Of a DNA stretch of 64,000 bases, positions 1 through 7,441 are shown one piece after another. Made by a program: the position numbers and the translations under genes. This stretch comes from Prado023 sp963736425 (GTDB taxonomy: Bacteria > Actinomycetota > Actinomycetes > S36-B12 > CAIYMF01). The notes under the pieces are model-generated. The model was not told where the DNA came from, made no database searches, and saw nothing but the letters and a program-made list of their open reading frames with translations. The stretch lies in assembly GCA_963736425.1 (NCBI GenBank), contig CAVTOX010000032.1, positions 1-64,000 on the forward strand, in the 5' to 3' direction. Numbering within the stretch: the stretch's first letter is position 1; each line of letters begins with the position of its first letter.

Positions 1-14
1 CAGTGATCGCCGGA

Positions 15-52
15 TGCGTGGGGTGGGTGCGTTTGGGAACCCACCCCACGCA
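15..52 (-). terminator. Hairpin terminator downstream of hsp20
   Basis: A perfect 14-bp inverted repeat (TGCGTGGGGTGGGT at 15-28, complement at 39-52) with a 10-nt loop lies just past the stop codon of the Hsp20 gene. No U-tract follows, which is common for hairpin terminators in high-GC actinobacteria. Confidence 0.75.
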
Positions 53-60
53 CCGGCATC

Positions 61-507
61 TCAGCCGTTGTCGCCCGTGGTGATCGACACTGACGAAGCA
101 CCGCCGGAGTCCACCGCGATCTTGCGTGGCTTGGCCGCCTCAGCGACCGGCAGCGTGAGCGTCAGAACGCCATTGACGTAGGACGCCGCGATGTTCTCGA
201 GATCGACGCCATCGCCGAGTGTCAGCTGACGGGCGAACGTGCCCGACACTCGTTCGGCAGCCAGCCATTCGACCCCGTCGGGGCCGGCGGCCCGCTGGGC
301 CCGGATCGTCAGCACACGACCGTCCACATCCACGTCGATCGTGCCCGGATCGATCCCCGGCAGGTCGCACAGCAGGATCCAGTGATCGCCGTCGCGGTAC
401 AGATCGATCGGCATGGCGCGCAGGGCCTGTCCCATGTCGACGGCGGATGTGAGCATCCGCTCGGCGAGCCGATCGAGGTCCCGGAACGGATCGAATCGAG
501 TTGCCAC
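61..507 (-). CDS. Hsp20 / alpha-crystallin family small heat-shock protein
   Basis: Cytoplasmic ATP-independent holdase chaperone that binds unfolding proteins and passes them to DnaK or GroEL. The 148-residue protein has an alpha-crystallin domain from about residue 33 to 130, with the typical LPG turn near residue 49, the G-V-L-T-L motif near residue 112 and a C-terminal I-x-V-type tail. I chose the GTG at 507 because an AAGGAGG sequence lies 8 nt upstream; a GTG at 516 is in frame but overlaps that ribosome-binding site. A CIRCE operator lies 40 bp upstream and a strong hairpin follows the stop, so the gene is probably a single heat-inducible unit controlled by HrcA. Confidence 0.93.
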   Translation of the reverse strand: MATRFDPFRDLDRLAERMLTSAVDMGQALRAMPIDLYRDGDHWILLCDLPGIDPGTIDVDVDGRVLTIRAQRAAGPDGVEWLAAERVSGTFARQLTLGDGVDLENIAASYVNGVLTLTLPVAEAAKPRKIAVDSGGASSVSITTGDNG

Positions 508-546
508 CTCAACCACCTCCTTGTATCCATGAGTGGCAACTCCAAG

Positions 547-573
547 TTAGCACTCTCCCATGGAGAGTGCTAG
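547..573 (-). promoter_or_regulatory. CIRCE operator (HrcA binding site)
   Basis: TTAGCACTC, nine bases, GAGTGCTAG: this differs from the CIRCE consensus (TTAGCACTC-N9-GAGTGCTAA) at only the last base. It lies about 40 bp upstream of the hsp20 start. HrcA is the known repressor for CIRCE; its action on this gene is inferred from position. Confidence 0.92.
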
Positions 574-631
574 CGCAATTCCGAACGTCCTCGGCCACAT
601 CGAGCGAGGTTGAGCCCCCACCTGCAGCAGT

Positions 632-1675
632 TCAGGGGGTCGACTCGGAGCCGCTGTCCACAGAGCTGTCCAGACCTCCGAACGCCTCGTCCGCGATCTC
701 CAGCTCCGCGGCCTCTCGCGCCAGCCGTTCGGCCTCCGCGCGCTCGCCCGCCTCGTGGTGCTCGCGGGTGCGCTGGGCCATCCGCTCACGCATCGTCGCC
801 CGGTCGAGATGCATCGGTTCAGTTGTGGCCAGGAAGTCCAGCACGACGCGCGCGAACCGGGCCGGCTCGTCCATGTGCGGGAAATGCTCGGACTGCTCGA
901 AGATCTCCAGGCGGCTGCCGGGGATCACGTCATGGCCGTGGTAGCCGTGGGCGACCGGGATCACAGTGTCGCGCGCTCCCCACACGATCAATGTGGGTCG
1001 GCCCTCGGTGAGGTAGAGCCGGTCCACGGCGCTCACTCGCTGTCCGCCCGGTTCCACGACACTGCGCAGGGTATGCACGAATGCAGCACGCGACGGGCTC
1101 TCCGACAGACTCGAGTACCCCCGGACCACCTCGACAGTCGACGGCCGTGGCCGAATGGGCATCCGGGACAGGACTCGGGACGCCGCGATACCGGCGTTTC
1201 GCACATGCCGGTTCGCGATGATGGGCAGGATCAGCTCAACCCCGGGCATCGTCCCCGCACGCAGGGCCCCACTTACCTCACGGCCGAGTCCCCCGCTGTC
1301 GACAAGGACGAGCCGCTCGGTGTGCTCGAAGTACTGGTAGGCGAACTGCATCGCCACCCCGCCGCCCAGGGAATGGCCGACGACGGTGGCGCGGTCAAGG
1401 CCGAGAGTGTCCATCAGGTCGCGGATCTGGGTCGCGAAGCCACCCAACGAGTAGTCCGCTCCGGGCACGTCCGAGGCGCCATGACCGTAGAGGTCGGGGG
1501 CGATGACATGGGCGTGCTCGGAGAGCGCCGGGATCACCGGATCCCATGTCGCGCTGCTGCTGGTGATGCCGTGGATGAGCATGAGGACGGGTAACGACGC
1601 ATCGCCGGCAACGCGGTAGGCGACCCGATGGCCATGGATGATGGCCACGGCCCGCTGCACCGGCCCCTGCTGCAT
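632..1675 (-). CDS. Alpha/beta-fold hydrolase
   Basis: A 347-residue cytoplasmic alpha/beta hydrolase; the substrate cannot be told from sequence. The oxyanion HG lies at residues 35-36, the nucleophile is Ser102 in GHSLGG, the acid is Asp236 in GARDTVIP and the base is His264 in SEHFPH. After the core, residues 285-347 form a highly charged Arg/Glu/Ala-rich helical tail, which is longer than usual for this family. The ATG at 1675 is preceded by GAGGAGG. It is divergent from the secreted protease gene and ends 60 bp before the CIRCE element of hsp20. Confidence 0.88.
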   Translation of the reverse strand: MQQGPVQRAVAIIHGHRVAYRVAGDASLPVLMLIHGITSSSATWDPVIPALSEHAHVIAPDLYGHGASDVPGADYSLGGFATQIRDLMDTLGLDRATVVGHSLGGGVAMQFAYQYFEHTERLVLVDSGGLGREVSGALRAGTMPGVELILPIIANRHVRNAGIAASRVLSRMPIRPRPSTVEVVRGYSSLSESPSRAAFVHTLRSVVEPGGQRVSAVDRLYLTEGRPTLIVWGARDTVIPVAHGYHGHDVIPGSRLEIFEQSEHFPHMDEPARFARVVLDFLATTEPMHLDRATMRERMAQRTREHHEAGERAEAERLAREAAELEIADEAFGGLDSSVDSGSESTP

Positions 1676-1877
1676 CGCGCCTCCTCGAGGCCACCTGGAC
1701 CAGGGGCCGGTTCAAGAGTGCCATTCGGCTCCCGGCCCGGTGACACCGCCCCCATTCGGCACGACAACTGGTTTAGGTCGCCTTAGCCTGACCGAACGAC
1801 AGCGCGGGACGCCCCCGGGCTCCGGGGCCCCCATACTTGGCCTGAGAACACCGCATCCACCCCGCGAGGAGCCTTCC

Positions 1878-3446
1878 GTGCACCGGTTCACCCGCCCGCT
1901 CATTGCGGGCGTCGCGGCCGTGGCCCTGATTGCCGGAACGTCGCCGGCGTCGGCCGACGACTCGGTTGCGCCATCTCAGCAGGTGGTCGATCCCGCAGCG
2001 GCGAGCCTTCCGCTGGCCGACCCCCTCCCGGTGCCGGCAGTGGACGTGACCGACACCGATGACAGCCTGCGCTCGACACGCAACGAGGTCTCGGTGCTCG
2101 CGGATGACGGGTCGGGACCCCCGACTGTCACGAAGCTGCGCGCGGACTCGCCCGCGCATGCTGCGCAGTTGGCTGCCAACCTCGACGCGCAGCCTGGTGT
2201 GGTAGCTGCCCGCACGACGGGGCTGCGCGCCTTCGAGGCGATCAACCCCGAGCCCCTGGCGCCGTCCCAATGGAACCTGCCGATGGTCGGTGCCACGGAC
2301 GCCTGGGCCGCGAGCCAGGGCGCGGGCGTCATCGTCGCCGTCATCGACTCGGGCGTGGACGCCGCGCACCCCGATCTCGCTGGGCGAGTCCTGCCCGAGA
2401 TCGACCTGCTCCCCGAGGTGACCCCGACCCCCGAGCAGAACGGGCATGGCACCCGGGTGGCAAGCATCATCGCCGGTTCCCTCAACGCGGTCGGAATGGC
2501 GGGCGTCGCACCGCAGGCCACCATCCTCCCGATCTCGGCGCTCGACCCCGCGGGCTACGGCGACAGCAGCACCGTGGCGCGTGGCATCATCGCCGCTGCG
2601 GACAACGGGGCGCGGGTCATCAACCTGTCCCTGGGAGGCCCGGACAAGGACCCGGTCCTCGACCAGGCATGCGCCTACGCCTTCGCCAAGGGTTCAGTCG
2701 TGGTGGCCGCAGGCGGTAACAGCTACTTGACGGGCAACCAGGTCCAGTACCCGGCCGCTTCTCCCAACGTCCTCGCGGTGGCCTCGGTGGACCGGACGGG
2801 GAACCCCTCGGGCTTCTCCAACACAGGGCCACACATCGACATCGCCGCCCCCGGCGAGGGGGTCCTGGCCGCACTCCCAGGCAGCGCCTACGACGAGGAG
2901 TCGGGCACCTCGTTCGCCGCGCCCCACGTCGCGGCCGCCGTCGCGCTGGTCCTCTCAGCCAACCCCGGGCTCAACGCCGCCGAGGCGGCCTCGGTGGTGC
3001 AGATGACGGCCGCGGATGACATCAGCGGCAACGGTCGCGACGACCAGCTCGGCCAGGGGATCGTCCGTGCCGACCGGGCCGTGGCAGCAGCCGTGACGAT
3101 GACGTCAACAGGGCTTCCGGCGAATTCCAGGGTGCGGCTGCGAGGGTTCAACGCCCTGGGAGAGCCCGGTCGTCGAGGCATCACCTCAGCATTCACCGTC
3201 CAGGTCCAGGCCCGGTACCCGGACAGGATCTGGCGGGGTGACCCAGTCCCCACGCTCGTGCGCTTCGAGTTCCGGCCGTCGGGGTCCAAGAAGTACCGGC
3301 AGGTGGCGGTGGTGGCCTCCGGAGCAGACGGGCGGGCGACCCTTCAGGCCGTACCGCCCCGCAGCGGGAAGTGGCGCGCCCGCGTCCAGCAGCCCAACGG
3401 GCGCTGGAGCGCGAGCGGATCGGACTTCCTGAAGGTCCGTCGCTGA
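1878..3446 (+). CDS. Secreted subtilisin-like serine protease (S8 family)
   Basis: Exported endopeptidase of 522 residues. An N-terminal signal peptide (basic start, hydrophobic stretch, ASA-DD cleavage region near residue 27) is followed by a prodomain-like segment to about residue 125, then the S8 catalytic domain with Asp157 (VIDSGVD), His190 (NGHGT) and Ser345 (GTSFAAPH). A C-terminal beta-rich domain of about 120 residues follows, with no sorting signal. The GTG at 1878 was chosen because GAGGA lies 7 nt upstream and the signal peptide starts there. The glycerophosphodiesterase gene begins 1 nt after its stop, so the two are probably co-translated. Confidence 0.92.
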   Translation: MHRFTRPLIAGVAAVALIAGTSPASADDSVAPSQQVVDPAAASLPLADPLPVPAVDVTDTDDSLRSTRNEVSVLADDGSGPPTVTKLRADSPAHAAQLAANLDAQPGVVAARTTGLRAFEAINPEPLAPSQWNLPMVGATDAWAASQGAGVIVAVIDSGVDAAHPDLAGRVLPEIDLLPEVTPTPEQNGHGTRVASIIAGSLNAVGMAGVAPQATILPISALDPAGYGDSSTVARGIIAAADNGARVINLSLGGPDKDPVLDQACAYAFAKGSVVVAAGGNSYLTGNQVQYPAASPNVLAVASVDRTGNPSGFSNTGPHIDIAAPGEGVLAALPGSAYDEESGTSFAAPHVAAAVALVLSANPGLNAAEAASVVQMTAADDISGNGRDDQLGQGIVRADRAVAAAVTMTSTGLPANSRVRLRGFNALGEPGRRGITSAFTVQVQARYPDRIWRGDPVPTLVRFEFRPSGSKKYRQVAVVASGADGRATLQAVPPRSGKWRARVQQPNGRWSASGSDFLKVRR

Positions 3447-3447
3447 G

Positions 3448-4197
3448 GTGTCGCACCCGACGCATCCCTTCCTCCTCGGCGCTCACCCGCTGGCGCTGGC
3501 ACACCGCGGAGGAGCCGCCGAGTCCGCAGAGAACTCCCCCACTGCCTTCCAGCGCGCGGTGGATCTTGGCTACCGCTGGATCGAGACCGATGTGCGGGCC
3601 ACGATCGACGGGCACGCGGTCGTCTTCCACGACTCCACGATGGGCCGGACCACCGACGCCACGGGCGAGTTGTCCGCGATGCCGCTGGCCCAGGTCCGAG
3701 CCGCTCGCTTGCCCGACGGTCAGGCGCCGATCACCTTGGCTGAAGCGCTGCACCGGTGGCCCGGAGTCCGCTTCAACGTGGATGTGAAGTCCGACGACAC
3801 GGTCGCACCCTTCCTGCGAGCCGTGGCCGAAGCAGATGCGTGGGACCGCGTGTGCGCCGCGGCCTTCTCCACCTCCCGGCTCACGAGGCTCAGGGAACAG
3901 GCCGGTCCACGGTTGGCGACCTCCATGGGTCCCTCCGAGGTCGCCCGCCTGGTCCTCGGGGCACCCGACCACTCCCCCGCGTGCGCCGCGCAGGTCCCGC
4001 ATCGCGCGGGGCGCATTCCGGTCGTGAACCGCCGGTTCGTCCAACGAGCCCACCGCCGTGGCGTGCAGGTGCACGTGTGGACCGTCGACGACCCGGTCGA
4101 GATGGAGGCCCTTCTCGATCTCGGTGTCGACGGGCTGATCACCGACCGACCCTCGGTGCTGCGCGAGGTGCTGATCCGTCGCGGGTCCTGGGTCTAG
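3448..4197 (+). CDS. ugpQ: Glycerophosphodiester phosphodiesterase family protein
   Basis: Predicted to hydrolyse glycerophosphodiesters to glycerol-3-phosphate and an alcohol. The 249-residue TIM-barrel protein has the GDPD signature: His19-Arg20, Glu28 (ENS), Glu46 and Asp48 (ETD) and His61 (FHD), then NVDVKSD and a terminal TVDDP...GVDGLITDRP segment. No signal peptide is visible, so it is probably cytoplasmic even though the upstream partner is secreted. The GTG start lies 1 nt after the protease stop, consistent with coupling; a hairpin at 4233-4251 probably ends the transcript. The symbol is by family only. Confidence 0.88.
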   Translation: MSHPTHPFLLGAHPLALAHRGGAAESAENSPTAFQRAVDLGYRWIETDVRATIDGHAVVFHDSTMGRTTDATGELSAMPLAQVRAARLPDGQAPITLAEALHRWPGVRFNVDVKSDDTVAPFLRAVAEADAWDRVCAAAFSTSRLTRLREQAGPRLATSMGPSEVARLVLGAPDHSPACAAQVPHRAGRIPVVNRRFVQRAHRRGVQVHVWTVDDPVEMEALLDLGVDGLITDRPSVLREVLIRRGSWV

Positions 4198-4232
4198 ACA
4201 TCCGAGGGATTCGAGTCCCGTGGTCTGAAGGT

Positions 4233-4251
4233 CAGTTGCATCGGGCAACTG
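4233..4251 (+). terminator. Hairpin after the protease/phosphodiesterase pair
   Basis: CAGTTGC, a 5-nt loop, GCAACTG: a perfect 7-bp stem 36 bp after the phosphodiesterase stop. There is no T-tract, so termination is inferred from position. Confidence 0.45.
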
Positions 4252-4407
4252 CACGGCCCCCGACGTCGATGAGTACCCTCGTACCTCCGGGACCGCTACC
4301 ATGGGCCAGTCCCGAGACCTCGGCCAGGGGAATCGTGCTCACGGCACGTGCCTTCACCTTCACGTTCCGCACACGCACGTCATCGCGCGTTTGGGGTGCG
4401 CGTTGCC

Positions 4408-4437
4408 GGGGAATGTAGGACTGGTCAATCATTGTTG
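4408..4437 (+). promoter_or_regulatory. SigR/SigH-type promoter of rbpA
   Basis: GGGGAAT at 4408-4414 and GTTG at 4434-4437 are separated by 19 nt, matching the GGAAT-N18/19-GTT pattern of thiol-stress ECF sigma factors (SigR of Streptomyces, SigH of mycobacteria). The predicted mRNA start is about 70 nt before the rbpA ATG. In Streptomyces rbpA is a known SigR target. Apart from this and the hairpin, I see nothing else in the 318-base gap 4198-4515. Confidence 0.65.
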
Positions 4438-4515
4438 CTCATTCGTACGGCTGTATCCGGCCGCCGAGTGCGTGACACCGCCCACTCGGGCACACACGCG
4501 GGAAGGCACTACATC

Positions 4516-4872
4516 ATGGGCAACGGCGCTGTTCGCGGGACGCGGCTGGGTTCCACCAGCTACGAGAGCGACGCGGGCGTGGACTTCGCGACCCGGCAGA
4601 TGACCACCTACGACTGCGCGGCCGGGCATGCAACGACGCTGCCGTTCTCCGACGAGGCCGAGATCCCCTTCGACTGGGAGTGCGCCACCTGTGGCGGACC
4701 GGCGGTCCTGCGCGATGGTGTTGAGCCTGAGCGCAAGCCGGAGAAGCACGTGCGAACCCACTGGGACATGCTGCTCGAGCGGCGCACCCTGGCCGAGCTC
4801 GAGGAGGTCCTCGAGGAGCGCCTCGACGTCCTGCGCGAGATGCGTGGCGAGGAGATCCGGCGCTCCGCGTGA
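4516..4872 (+). CDS. rbpA: RNA polymerase-binding protein RbpA
   Basis: Actinobacteria-specific transcription factor that binds the principal sigma factor and RNA polymerase, stabilises the open complex and affects rifampicin sensitivity. The 118-residue protein has the expected parts: an N-terminal tail, a core with Cys34, His38, Cys56 and Cys59 (metal-binding pattern of some RbpA proteins), a basic linker (RKPEKHVR) and a C-terminal sigma-interaction helix pair from about residue 82. The ATG at 4516 follows GGAAGG and begins the conserved MGNGAVRGTRLGS start. It is convergent with fxsA, as in other actinobacteria, and sits behind a SigR-like promoter. Confidence 0.97.
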   Translation: MGNGAVRGTRLGSTSYESDAGVDFATRQMTTYDCAAGHATTLPFSDEAEIPFDWECATCGGPAVLRDGVEPERKPEKHVRTHWDMLLERRTLAELEEVLEERLDVLREMRGEEIRRSA

Positions 4873-4876
4873 TCGA

Positions 4877-5401
4877 CTAGTCGTCCGGACCGGCGATCTC
4901 GCCGCGAACGACCCTCGGACCGGGTTCCGGCTCACTGCCGGCCCGGTCCGTTTCGTTGCCGCCCGACGAATCGGGCGTCGCGGACTCCGGCTCCACGACC
5001 TGACCTGGGATCACATCACCTGGGACGACCGTCGTACGTGGGGTTCCCGAGGCGTCAGTCACGGTGATCACCGAGACCCCGCGCTTGCGCATCGCGGCCT
5101 CGGTGCCACGCAGGACGTGCCCGGAGACCCACCTCTGGATCGGCGGAACCAGCAGCGCCAGGCCCACGAGGTCGAGCACCAGCCCGGGAAGGGCGATGAA
5201 GGCGCCCGCGGCGATCCGCCACGCGCGCGCCGGGGGCTGGCTGCGTGCTCCCCACCGGATCACGGCCAGACCTGCCACGACATCGAGGAAGAGCACCATC
5301 AGCGCCACAGGACCGCCGAACCGGTCGACCAGGGCCAGGACGGCGGCCACCTCGGCCACCGCCAGCAGTGCGACGAACGCGAGGGTGAGGAAGCGAGCCA
5401 T
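4877..5401 (-). CDS. fxsA: FxsA family membrane protein
   Basis: A 174-residue inner-membrane protein of the FxsA family, named for the E. coli protein that relieves phage T7 exclusion; its native role is not known. The N-terminal 100 residues carry about three membrane segments (residues 5-25, 28-45 and 65-85), including the conserved ALPGLVLDLVGLALLVPP stretch. The C-terminal 75 residues are acidic and probably disordered in the cytoplasm. The ATG directly follows the inferred stop of ppm (TAG at 5402-5404), so it is probably translated with ppm. Confidence 0.88.
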   Translation of the reverse strand: MARFLTLAFVALLAVAEVAAVLALVDRFGGPVALMVLFLDVVAGLAVIRWGARSQPPARAWRIAAGAFIALPGLVLDLVGLALLVPPIQRWVSGHVLRGTEAAMRKRGVSVITVTDASGTPRTTVVPGDVIPGQVVEPESATPDSSGGNETDRAGSEPEPGPRVVRGEIAGPDD

Positions 5402-6203
5402 CTAGCGACCCCCTGCCGCCCCGCGACGGGAGGCCCGCATCTCGCGGCGGCGGCGACCGGCGGCCCTGCGCCTTCTCGGCACGCTCCTGGGCACCCCACA
5501 CGGTGACCCGCCACAGGGCCTCGCGCACGATGCTCCCGCTCATCTTCGAGGTTCCGTACTCGCGCTCCACGAAGGTGATCGGGACCTCGACGACGCGCAT
5601 CCCCGACGCGACGGTGCGTCGGGCCATGTCCACCTGGAAGCAGTAACCCTGCGACGCCACGTTGTGCAGTTCGAGTGCGCGCAGCGTGCTGGCGCGGAAC
5701 ACCCGGTAGCCGCCAGTCGCGTCGTGCAGCGGCACATCCAGTGCCATCCGGGTGTAGGCGTTCCCGCCACGGGAGAGGAACTCCCGGGACTTGGGCCAGT
5801 TGACGACCTCGCCGCCGGGGATCCACCGCGATCCCAGAACCAGATCGGCGTCGCGAAGTGCGTCGAGCATGGCGGGAAGCTGCTCTGGCTGGTGGGAGCC
5901 GTCGGCGTCCATCTCGATCAGCACGTCGTAGCCACGCTCCAGGCCCCAGGCGAAGCCGGCCATGTAGGCCGCAGCCAGGCCCTCCTTGCCGAGGCGGTGC
6001 AGGACGTGGATGTGATCGTCACCCGCCGCGAGCCCGTCGGCGATCGCCCCCGTGCCGTCCGGTGAGTTGTCGTCGGCCACGAGGATGTCGGCCTCCGGAA
6101 CGGATGCGCGAACACGAGCGGTGATCCGCTCGACGTTCTCCATCTCGTTGTACGTCGGGATGATCACCAGGATCCGGCCGAGGTCGGCGAACTGCTCAGT
6201 CAC
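5402..6203 (-). CDS. ppm: Polyprenol-phosphate mannose synthase (GT2), frameshifted as read
   Basis: Transfers mannose from GDP-mannose to polyprenyl phosphate, giving the donor for lipomannan and protein mannosylation at the membrane. The GT-A domain shows VIIPTYNE, the ADDNSPDGT and EMDADGSHQPE metal-binding segments, LGSRW and the acceptor-site GGYRVFR and ISF-like ITFVEREYGTSKM motifs. It lacks the fused Lnt half seen in M. tuberculosis Ppm1; a separate lnt lies at 8876-10453. As read, the frame runs on into fxsA. The alternative frame near 5470 gives a basic RRRREMRASRRG tail and a TAG immediately before the fxsA ATG, so one extra base is likely at about 5440-5480. The GTG start at 6203 overlaps its own Shine-Dalgarno and is uncertain. 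Confidence 0.88.
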
Positions 6204-6252
6204 CTCCCCATTGTCCCATGGGCCCCGCACCACCCGCTGCGGACGATCGAGG

Positions 6253-6519
6253 TCAGCGGGCAGAGGCCCTCTTCGCGGCGCGCTTGTCCTGCAGGTGAGC
6301 CCGATCGGCCAGCACGGCCTGACGGTGCTCCTCGGTGAGCAGGTCCACGCGCAGACCCGGAGCCTCCGGCCCGTACTGCTCGACCTGCGCCAGGACCTCC
6401 TCCTCCGAATTCGCGGAGCGCAGCTCGAGCCATGTGCCGACCCCGCCGTAGGCCAGCGACTCGACAACGAAGACGAGGATCAACCCCGCAACGACCAGGA
6501 CGCCAACGACCCACTCCAT
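6253..6519 (-). CDS. Small single-span membrane protein, unknown function
   Basis: An 88-residue protein with one N-terminal membrane helix (about residues 2-22) and a charged cytoplasmic part ending in a Lys/Arg-rich tail (KRAAKRASAR). I chose the ATG at 6519 because GGAGGAGG lies 5 nt upstream. It is in a same-strand run with the LapA-like gene and ppm. I do not recognise a family. Confidence 0.6.
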   Translation of the reverse strand: MEWVVGVLVVAGLILVFVVESLAYGGVGTWLELRSANSEEEVLAQVEQYGPEAPGLRVDLLTEEHRQAVLADRAHLQDKRAAKRASAR

Positions 6520-6609
6520 GACGCCTCCTCCCGCCACTTCCACCGTACGCCGCGAATGACGGCCGGTGAAGGGACGTGCGGCACCAGACGCGAACCGATC
6601 CCGGCGGTC

Positions 6610-6870
6610 CTACCGGGCGTCGCGGCGGGCCTTGCGGCGGCGACGGCGGCGCATCACGCCGAGACCGAACCAGATCAAGGCTCCTACCAGCGCCACCACG
6701 ATCGTGTAGAGCCACACCGGCCAGGTGAAGTCCCAGAAGAGGAACTGGAGGGTGACCGGTTGCGTGTTCTGGAGGACGAAGATCAGCAGAACGCCCAACC
6801 CACCGATCGTCGCGATCGCACCAGCGCCCAAGCCGCCCTTGGCTTCCGTGGCATCCGTATCGAGGTCCAT
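6610..6870 (-). CDS. LapA-domain (DUF1049) small membrane protein
   Basis: An 86-residue protein with two membrane helices (about residues 16-33 and 50-70) separated by the LQNTQPVTLQFLFWDF segment typical of the LapA/DUF1049 family, and a strongly basic end (MRRRRRRKARRDAR). The family is linked to envelope assembly in E. coli (LapA); the role in actinobacteria is unknown. The ATG at 6870 follows GGGGAG. Confidence 0.72.
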   Translation of the reverse strand: MDLDTDATEAKGGLGAGAIATIGGLGVLLIFVLQNTQPVTLQFLFWDFTWPVWLYTIVVALVGALIWFGLGVMRRRRRRKARRDAR

Positions 6871-7034
6871 CGCACTCCCCTACCGCTCAAGGGGCTCCGC
6901 CCGGATGGCGAGCCCGATCGGCCTTCGGCGCCAGTGTGCCAGAGCAGGTCGGTCGTGCGCGGGATCTGGCGCCCGGATGCGCCCCCGCCCGGGGCTGGTA
7001 GCGTCGCGGACATCGGCGACGAGAGGCGATCACC

Positions 7035-7415
7035 ATGGCACGCAAGGTTCGGATCGGTCGGGTCGAGGACTTTCCCGCGGGGGCCATCACCGAGGTGGAG
7101 GCCGAGGGCGAGAAGGTGATCGTCGTCCAGGATGCCGAGGGCCTGTGCGCCGCGCACAACAAGTGCCCGCACCTGGGCCTGTCGCTGACCTCGGGACCCG
7201 GGGGCCGCAAGTTCGCAGACGGAGTCATCCAGTGCCCATGGCACAACTCCCGTTTCGTGGTCCGCAGCGGCGAGAACCTTGACTGGACACCCGGTATCGC
7301 CGGCCGCTCAGTTCCCGCGTGGTCGCGCAAGATCATCTCCGCGGGGCGCAAGCCCGCGCCACTGACGACCTACACCGTCATCGTCGAGGACGACGCGGTC
7401 TTCATCGAGATGTAG
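7035..7415 (+). CDS. Rieske [2Fe-2S] ferredoxin
   Basis: A 126-residue stand-alone Rieske protein with both cluster boxes: CPH (residues 45-47, in NKCPHLGLSL) and CPWHNSRF (about residues 67-74), which supply two Cys and two His ligands. It is probably a cytoplasmic electron carrier for an oxygenase or reductase not encoded nearby. The ATG follows GAGAGG. It is convergent with the beta-propeller gene and no partner enzyme is adjacent, so its redox partner is unknown. Confidence 0.88.
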   Translation: MARKVRIGRVEDFPAGAITEVEAEGEKVIVVQDAEGLCAAHNKCPHLGLSLTSGPGGRKFADGVIQCPWHNSRFVVRSGENLDWTPGIAGRSVPAWSRKIISAGRKPAPLTTYTVIVEDDAVFIEM

Positions 7416-7441
7416 TCCCCGGACTCGTGCGGGTCAGCCCG

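Noticed and set aside
4204..4218. GGGATTCGAGTCCC, which looks like a tRNA T-arm
   Set aside because: No acceptor stem, anticodon arm or D-arm can be formed around it; it is a short palindrome after the phosphodiesterase gene.
5055..5401. Extension of ppm through the whole fxsA gene
   Set aside because: A 350-bp overlap is improbable; the alternative frame ends exactly at the fxsA start.
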